Below are positions 31,001 through 40,000 of a DNA stretch of 45,737 nt, one piece after another (the first letter of the stretch is position 1; the number at the start of each line of letters is the position of its first letter). The notes beneath the pieces were generated by a model. It had not been told where the DNA came from. It searched no databases and saw only the letters and a program-made list of their open reading frames with translations. Origin of the DNA: Mnemiopsis leidyi (lineage: Eukaryota > Ctenophora > Tentaculata > Lobata > Bolinopsidae); NCBI GenBank assembly GCA_000226015.1, contig JH153423.1, forward strand, positions 38,955-84,691. Reading direction: 5' to 3'. The position numbers and the translations under genes were made by a program.

Positions 31001-34000
31001 TAGGTCAGTAGACTCGGTAGCATGAAAACTTTTTCTATGATGGAATGTTAACTACTACACTGTAAGGTCTCCGGAAGTATTACATAAATATCACGTAGAC
31101 GTTAGGAATTACGATTAAAATCTACAGAGGGTTCAAAACCGTGAGAATCGTGCTTTTTGTAGATATTGTTGACGAGAATGTCGCATGATGTTATGCAAAA
31201 TAAAGGGCACAAATGATGTCAGTTGGAACTCGTGTGTGGGATATGTAAGTCAGAAACAGATTCCCTAAAAGACAAGAAGAGTGTCGGTATAGCGACCAAA
31301 ATGAACAATTGAAGCGACGTTTCACTGCTTTGTTCGGCTGATTGTCGTATTGTCGATATTAGATCGTGCTTTCTCAATATTGAATGGACTATCAAATTGC
31401 CCCATGATCTGCTTATAAAACTGCACACGCTTCCTTTAAAGATCATCACCTCTGTTTGATATGGATTTTTACACCGCTGGTACAAAAGTTAATGTTATAT
31501 TTAAACAAATTGGGCCGGACCAAGGAGCTCATGTTGATATTAAAAATAATTGCGGCCGCTAGTCTGGGTTTGTCAGCGTTCACTTGCTTTGCTCTCCCTC
31601 AAACAAGAGTTTAAAATATATCATTAACTTATAGACTTACAATTTATTTTTTAAATACCCTATCGCATCAACTCTTAGACTTACGATTTATTTTTAAAAG
31701 GTACCCTATCGCATCAACTCATAGAATAACGATTTATTTTAAAAATACCCTATCGTACGGCGATTACCCGTACTGATAATGTACATATGCATATATCAAT
31801 AAAAATGACGTACATACACGTAAGACAAATACCATACACATGATATTCTAACTACACTCTGTTAAGGCAGAGGAGGGAAAAAATGATTACGAATACTACA
31901 AAATACGATTTACTGGTATAAGCTTGCTGGCAATTGGATTTTTCGGAACGAAATTTCGGCAAAAGAATCAAATAACCGAATTTGGTTTAAACATCTGCGC
32001 GAAGGCGGATACAATGGCCACCTCAAGGTTGAAAGTAATTATCACAAAAATGGATGTTCTCAGACAATTGCTTTTAAAAGTTGGACCACAAAGCGTTTCT
32101 CGCCTCCATGAGAGCTGCTGAACAATGTCACCTCGCTGGTATAGACGTCTTGTGGGAGCAAGAAATTGAAGACCTTGCATCTATTTCTAATCAAGTCTGT
32201 TCTGAAAGACACAAACAGGGAACCACAAAAACTCGCTACTGTCCGACAATCTCGCGAACTGTATAAACTATAGACATGACCAAGACAAGCCAGCACATAA
32301 CTGTGAAGTGGCCAAGAAATCTGTCGACAATTGGCAGCCAGCACAAAGAAAAATTGTACAGCTATACAGAACAATCACATGCCTATTCAGGGGTTCATCC
32401 ACTGATTAAATGCCACGAGACGGCTGTTTTCAGTGTTTTCTGCTGATTAATGATCAATGTGTTACATTTGGAAAAAGGACAAGATACTTGGAATCGGATA
32501 AATATTGGGTCTGTTACTTTTTCTGTCGGCCTTTTGAAAAAACGTACGCTCAGTGCTCACTGCCCCATATACGATAGAATATAAGCTAATTACTGAATCA
32601 CAGTGCATAATTGAAGATAAAATACATCTCTGTCGCGATAAAGTTTTGTTCTCTGCTTATGATGTGATGTTGTGCAAAATATTATATTATGTAATGAACT
32701 ACTCTGCATAAGTGGGGCATCATCAAGATGGATAAAGCAACTTAAATGTAGCCCTGACCCCTGACTATAATTATAAGCATCATACGATTCACCACTTTTT
32801 GCTACCATGTGTTCAAATCATCGGGGTAAGAAAGTGTTTGACGATCAAGTATATTTGCTAAATAGCAACTATTAAAGCAAGCTCTGTATCGAACGGGATA
32901 CTTGACATAAGGGAAGGTCGATTAATTCCTTAATAAGTAATAGTGAAAATAACCAAAACAATCTACCAAAATTTACTAGGGTACCAGGCGTGATCGGCTG
33001 TTTCTATCAGTGGACACGGTAAACAACGAGATATGCTCACTGTTTATTTACATTTTAGTGATGCAAACAGTAAAGTTGCTCTATAGTGTTTTGGTGAGTC
33101 TCATTAAGCGCCAATATTTACTTAACGTTGGGCATGAATAAACAACGAAGATGGCAGGAGACATGGCAAACCATGTATTATTACATGATTAGTTCATGAT
33201 TAGTGCGTGATTAACTTACAAAACTAATGAAATGCCTGGAGCTTGGATTCTTGCTAAAGAGTAATTATACAAAATCCATTTTTTTCAACCTTTAAAGAAA
33301 ATTCTTGCGTAGTGCGTGCGCCGTACCAAGATAAAACCCGAAGGCCAAAACTTAACTCATCTTCTTATTCACTAATACTCACATAAAATTTAGACTTTAA
33401 CTGAAACAACTATATAGCACTTAACCAGGGTTTTAAGGTTTCAATTTTAGGAATGCCCTTTGGTGTTAGTCTAGGAATTTACTTGCAGTAAAATTTATTG
33501 ACCAATTTTGTGCTTGCGCTTAGGAATATGGTTGAGTTTATTTGGTTGATAATTCAATTCAATGATATGTAGTAGATATCAAATATGTAGATATGGAACA
33601 CACCTGGGAAATAAATTTGTAATATCGAGCTACGAGGTTCATCTTATGATCGTTAAATTGTTACAGATTACGTCAACAAAATTATTTCTTCCACAGTGCA
33701 TTCTTACATTGTACACACGATGCAATATATAATGATTAATGGGCCCTTTCGATGCAGAAAATGAATAGGAAATGGCCAAAAAAGTTAATTTTGAATCTAC
33801 ATCGACGATTAAACGAAAATCCGACAAAAATGAAGTGATTCAACAGTCATTAAATCATAATATGAGATTAACTTTTCCTCGCATCACAGACGATATAGCG
33901 AGATAAAATTGATGTTTTGTGTTCAAGGCAAATATCGAACTGGAAAAGATCATTAATCATGGTCTAAGTTAGTATATAGAATAAATAGTTCTAAGTGTAA

Positions 34001-37000
34001 AATACCCCTTCTTATAGTTATACCACAAGATCCTTCACTAGATCTTGAGTGTCAATATTTGATGATATGCAAACCTTGTTTTTCAGAAGTAAAGACGCCC
34101 ATGTATTTGAATATTTGATTGGTACATCGGTAAATATGTCTGATCTAGCTTGCATTTTGAACCGTACTACCATTCTCTGATAGTTGTGAAAGCTTGGGAG
34201 CTCAAGTAAGTTCAACAGTTATCTTGATGTCTGATGCATGCCATCGTATCGCAAAGTTTTAGACAAATGTCGGAATATGTCATTCGCATTCAGGCTTTAC
34301 TACAAATTTACACACCATTCGCTGTAAGCCTTGATGTAGTCTAAGCCAGTGTGCATACTCCACAAGGAAAAAGAAATGTTTAGGTACGGATTAAGTGATT
34401 ATGTTAACCATCGTCTCTAGCGGCTCCGCCGAAAATTCCGACACTCTCCGCCTTGGATCCGCCATCACTTAGCGGTCAGTCCGCAAAAAATCAGTTCACC
34501 TACTAAAATCCGCAGGGGATTTACCCCGCTTTTGAACTTGTTAAAAACTTGGTTGATCTGATCGGATCGGCCAATTAAGTCTGCCTTTGCGGACTTTCTA
34601 GTGGACAACTTGGCGGATCCGCCGATTAAAGGACCCAGATTTTAAGAGTGCACCAAAAAGAAGTTCTGGGACGATAATGTTATTAATCTAACGGAGCTTC
34701 GCTGGCCCTTAAAAGGTCTCACCTGAATCTCGATAGTAACCGGTGATCACACTACCAGTCTAACTCCTAAGCCAATAGAATCTTTAGCGCTAAATCCCCA
34801 ATCTATTGTTTAACTATTGGCGAGACGAAACATAGTTTGTCGATTTATCTTAATTCTTAACAAATTATCGCGGTGCTTCATCAGAAAGTCTGTAAGCAAT
34901 CATCTCCAATCTCTTATATGTTCGACATTTGTTCTATTCTTTGTGAATTCAGAAATAAGAATGTATATTCAACTCGAGATGATTAATGATCAAGTGCTTC
35001 AAGTCTATAATTGGTTAATTTCACCATGATCAAGGCCGTCCGTAGAAGCGAATTGAAATGGTATACTGGTGTAGTAAAGAAGTTTCTCACTTTAATCAAA
35101 ACTTAAAAACTATCATAAACGGAAAACGGGATCTTAACCTTTAAACTTTTAAAGACCTTTTATAATGTTATTATCTACGACTATAACAGCAGTGTTGCGA
35201 TTCACAGGGAAAAACTTGAACCACATATAACTTGAACATTATAAGATGGACCTAGAGCAAGGATCGTGCCTGGCGTGCCTGCTCTCTAAACAATGTTTCC
35301 AAAATAAGAGCATCATTGTCACTACTGTAGAAGGTGCCTGAAATCCACTTACACTGTAACAAATAGAGCGTGTAATGAGAAAATGACCTGCCAATAAGCA
35401 TTGTAGACCACCTACATGCCTATCATTTCACGTCAATTTAACCCTCTTCAGACAGACGCATTGTTAGCTGTGGAGTTTAAATCACTATGTCATTCACCGT
35501 TACGATTTTATGAAGACGTTTTCTTACTCTGTATCTGCATTTGATTTGCACTAAGGAAAACGGGGGACAGCGTCATTCTTCCTCAATGCTTTATTACTTA
35601 GTTAACGACTAGAAACAAAGAAGCCAACGGCCTGTAACGATCAGTATTTGTAATCACCACTGCAAATGAGGCAAAATTTAGAGTCATTAGCTACCTGGGC
35701 GCTCTTTGAAACTAGAGTATGTACTATGTATCTGATCTAGGGACGAGAAGTTGAGAGCTACAATACAAGTCTCAGAGTTTCACGCCAATCAATTGCATGT
35801 TCGACAATGGGCACCAAGACAAATAACTTGAACTGATTTGAAAAACCTATCAGAAAATCAGTGAAAGTAACCGCTATCAACTTGTATTTTTTATCTCAGT
35901 GATCTCCTATCATCCTACGAAACTAATGACATAAAACATGAGTGTAGAAACGCGACCTGAGCTGTCAAAACAAGAATAAACAAGAAAGGTTCAGGCTAAG
36001 GGACTGAGCGCCAGGCTTTTGTGGAAGAAAGGAACACAATTGACGTTTTGTGTAATTATTTAGCTTTATCGCAGCGTGATACAAAGATCCTAAATATTGG
36101 TGCTAGGTATGATTTTTGAGGAAAAAGATCGGTCAAAAATTTATTTTCAGTTCCTTTTTAAAAAACATTGAAAATTGGTGAATCGCTCATGATGAATTAA
36201 AACTTTTAAGTTCATTCCAAGCTAAGATCACAAATCAACAAAGCAGTAATATTGATGAAGAATTAAGACTCCTTAAAGGGCTTAATATTGCTTATGGTAA
36301 TATGGTACCTCTTTAAAGATACGACTATAACCTGCCAAATATACCATGAAGAAGTTGACGCAGTAAGACTAAGAGCGAGCTCTCATCATATATTTTCCTG
36401 AAAGAATCCCGAAAATGCCAAAAATCTCTAATGAAATGTGCGGAAGAGCCAAGAACTTTCTGGGTAAATGATAGTTATAAACTATCTGTACCATTTAAAG
36501 TTGCCTCCTATACAGTCTTTCATGGCGTTTTCTTACGTCGAGGGCGGTATGATATCATCACCAGTTGTATCATGGATAGATTAAAGCGTATCCGGGCTGG
36601 TCAGGTAGGTTGGGTTCTAGGTTTATCGAACAGTGGCAAGATGTCTGATAGTGATATAATTTCCTTCAATGGCTAGTGTAGATGCTCTTATTCCTCGTCC
36701 ACTAAAATTCAACTATTTACTGTCACGTAACACGTGCTTATAATCTCGAGTCCCGAACATCAAAATGCTTCGAATGCTGTTGCTAAATGGTTTTTAGTTT
36801 GGTTTATTTGAGTTCAAGGAGGATGGTCGGTACCGGGGTACCCCTCCCATATCTCTACCTTCCCCCAGCCAGTGTTATGATTTCTCTGTACGAACGGTTC
36901 AGTGACTATAATCAACCGACAAAACACACGGGCAATAACCAAGTGAAAAGCACAGGAAACAGAAAATTTGCGGATTGAAATTAAACGTAACACATTGAAC

Positions 37001-40000
37001 CGTGTGGGATTGTTAATTAATTAAGTATTCGGTCGTATAATGGCTTATAGTGTAGACACAATGTCTAACCAAGGTCCTTACCGTAGTAAAACTCATGTTT
37101 TACCAGACGCCAGATCACTATGTAAAACGAGTAACTATGAATAATGAATACTATAAGTATTATCTTATTATGGGAAAACTATCTTATAGAGCTAGCGTAT
37201 TAGATTATTTTAAGGAAGGCACAACAAAGACGCCAAAGAAAGTAAGCGGGAAGCAATAGGAAGTTGGCTCGCTAGGAAAGTAAAACTCACTAAAATGTCC
37301 CTATACCTGTCACAACGACACAGCACAACAACGATCTTGATTATCTCTCTTCCCCTTTCTGTTTTAAAACTCTTAAAACATTGCTTCAAGCTTGGTGGAA
37401 ACCTCTCATAATCGTCCATGATGTTATGTGTACTTGTGTCAGTGCGGATTTTAAAGACGTAATTGCCCATACAGTATAGCCATTACCTAGACTTATCCTT
37501 AAATTCAGTGAACCGATTAAGTCAGTTAATTCCTTTATCATAGTAATTTTGATTATTTAATAGCAACTATCTCCCTTTGTTCTTTGATTTTACGATCACT
37601 TTACCTAAATGATTTGAATATCTTATGTAAATTTAAATAATCTTAATGCGTAAAACAAAAACACTAATACAGGTTAACTATTGGCAAAGCATCCGATTGT
37701 TACTTATACTATTACGTGAAGGCAATAAACGGGTACAGACAGGAAACGGAATTCAAATTACGTTACGTTTCGCGTGCAAACATAAAACTATCACTGTTGT
37801 TATGATACGTCAAGTTTACTAAAAAACGTAGAGTAGCAAAAGAAGCCCTGATAAGAATCACGAATACCGTCAGTAATTAGGTGCAACTCCACAAGTCGCT
37901 GAACCCTAGACAAGGGTTTGTAGTTAGTTAGTTAGTCGAAAGAAAAAGATGTGAGTTGTCTGTAACTTTGTAGGTTAAGAGGTGTCGGTAAACTGAGTCC
38001 TAGAAGGTATCGTGTTAGTTCGTCAATATCCTTCTCTTGGTTTTACGGTTCATCAAGATTTGTTTGGCATTGCAAACATGTGAGGAATGTTACTCGGATA
38101 GATGATACTCCTATGGCAGAAGCTTCTGGTGACTTATAGCCCCTGTTTCAATGTTTTTAGACCTGCGTCACTTGGCATGCCCTCAAAATTTATAGCTCAC
38201 ATTACTTCTACAAAAACCTTCTTTAAACTAACACAACACCTTCTTCTTGGGGTTATTTCTAAAGATTTATAGCATATTGGTTATTACTTAATTATGATAG
38301 ACCTGCTGGTCGTGTGTTTGTGTTGTGTGAAATTTTGTGTTCCCAAAATTAAATCAAATTCAAAAAAATTGTTTTTTGTTTTTCCTCCCAGCTCTCTACA
38401 GAATTTAACTACTTTTACGGTAGTAAAAAATTTCATAATATTGACTGATAAAGGTATTTGCAGAATATTATCAAAGAATACTTACCTGGGCCTCAAACGC
38501 GATCGAGTATTTAAAAAAAACTAAGCTAATCGAAAACTTGAAGCAGTTTTTTTTCACTAAATTGACTGAACTAAATTTCTTGAAATCGACATTTTACAAG
38601 TCAGCTAGAATTCGGTGGCTCTGATATTTAAATTTGTAAACTGAAGTCCTGGCTCGAGCGAAAGGAAAATTTCACTAAAAGGTGATGAGTTAAAAGTGTT
38701 GTCAGCTATCGATTGTCTATAATACTGATTAGAAACCTTGCACGTATGATAGCGAATGGTTTCTAGATAGTTTCATATTTTTCGTCAAAATAAGAAGAAA
38801 AGAGATGAAGCAATGTTACCCACAAACATTAAGCTGAGAAATTTCAGAGATTTAACGTAAAATTATCTCAAGTCTGAATGCTTCATGCTGCGTGAAAATA
38901 GGTTTTCAACGCTTATTATCGAGCGAACGACAGTAACTAAATATACGGTAGGATTCACTGTCGACGTGTGCAGCAGAATATCAGAAAATAAGACGCGAAA
39001 AAATATTGCTCTGCCACAATATTACCTATTTGTACTGTAAAACAACAAATATTGCTCTGCCACAATATTACCTATTTGTACAGTAAAACAAAAATATTGC
39101 TCTGCCACAATATTACCTATTTGTACAGTAAAACAAAAATATTGCTCTGCCACAATATTGCCTATTTGTACTGTAAAACAAAAATGGGCAAGTGTTTACG
39201 TGTAGAAATAGCTACTTACTCACTACCATAAAACTTATCTCTACTTCCGAGAAACCGCTAGTTATGTGACGAAGAACATTTTAATATAATGTCTGACTAA
39301 TTTAGACTAACGGCCGCTCCCCAGCGGAAACCCATCTGCACTCAACATTTCACAAAATAACGGGTCAGTATCGACCTTGAACTTCGACACAGCATACTCC
39401 GATACCAGCCTATAACTAGGTTCTCGGTTACGTTGTGAGTTTGGTACGTTGTGTTCCTCTCCCTAACATCACCGTATCGGTAATAATTGACCAATTCCAT
39501 GCCTTGCGAACTAGGTATTTGTACCAGTTCCTGTCTTTTTATGTCTCTCCTAATGGCTATAGAAATATTTTCAGAAAAGTTTGTAAGTCATCAATAGTAT
39601 GCTAATGTTACGCTGACATAGATTGTACAATTAGGCGAATTTGTCGAGAAATCTGTGGAAAAAGTTTTGCTATCAGTTAGTTGCATATTTCCACCTGAAA
39701 GTACCCAAAAATAACATTTCAAATTGTTCCCTTATGTACCCAGTCTAGGGGACCTGCTACTCCACTAAACGAGACACTGCTTGATATGAACACCACGTTC
39801 TTTTGCAGTACTTAGAAAGTCGTCAAATTGTCGTCGGTACTTGCCTTTGTAATTGCAGTAACAGTATCTGACAAGTGACGACCGCGAGTGTCGAAATAAT
39901 GACCAAAAGTATGTGCTCATATATCGAGAAGGGAAAAGTACCACAACAAGATATTTCCCAAAAACTATGAGAAGAAATTAAGAAAATAACCCTAACAGTA

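Noticed and set aside
32081..32266. Plus-strand ORF with coding-like segment (AAEQCHLAGIDVLWEQEIED)
   Set aside because: Short, overlaps open frames on the other strand, and no family or partner exon found.
37210..37470. 86-codon ATG ORF, minus strand
   Set aside because: No splice context, no family; the hydrophobic end looks like translated low-complexity intron.
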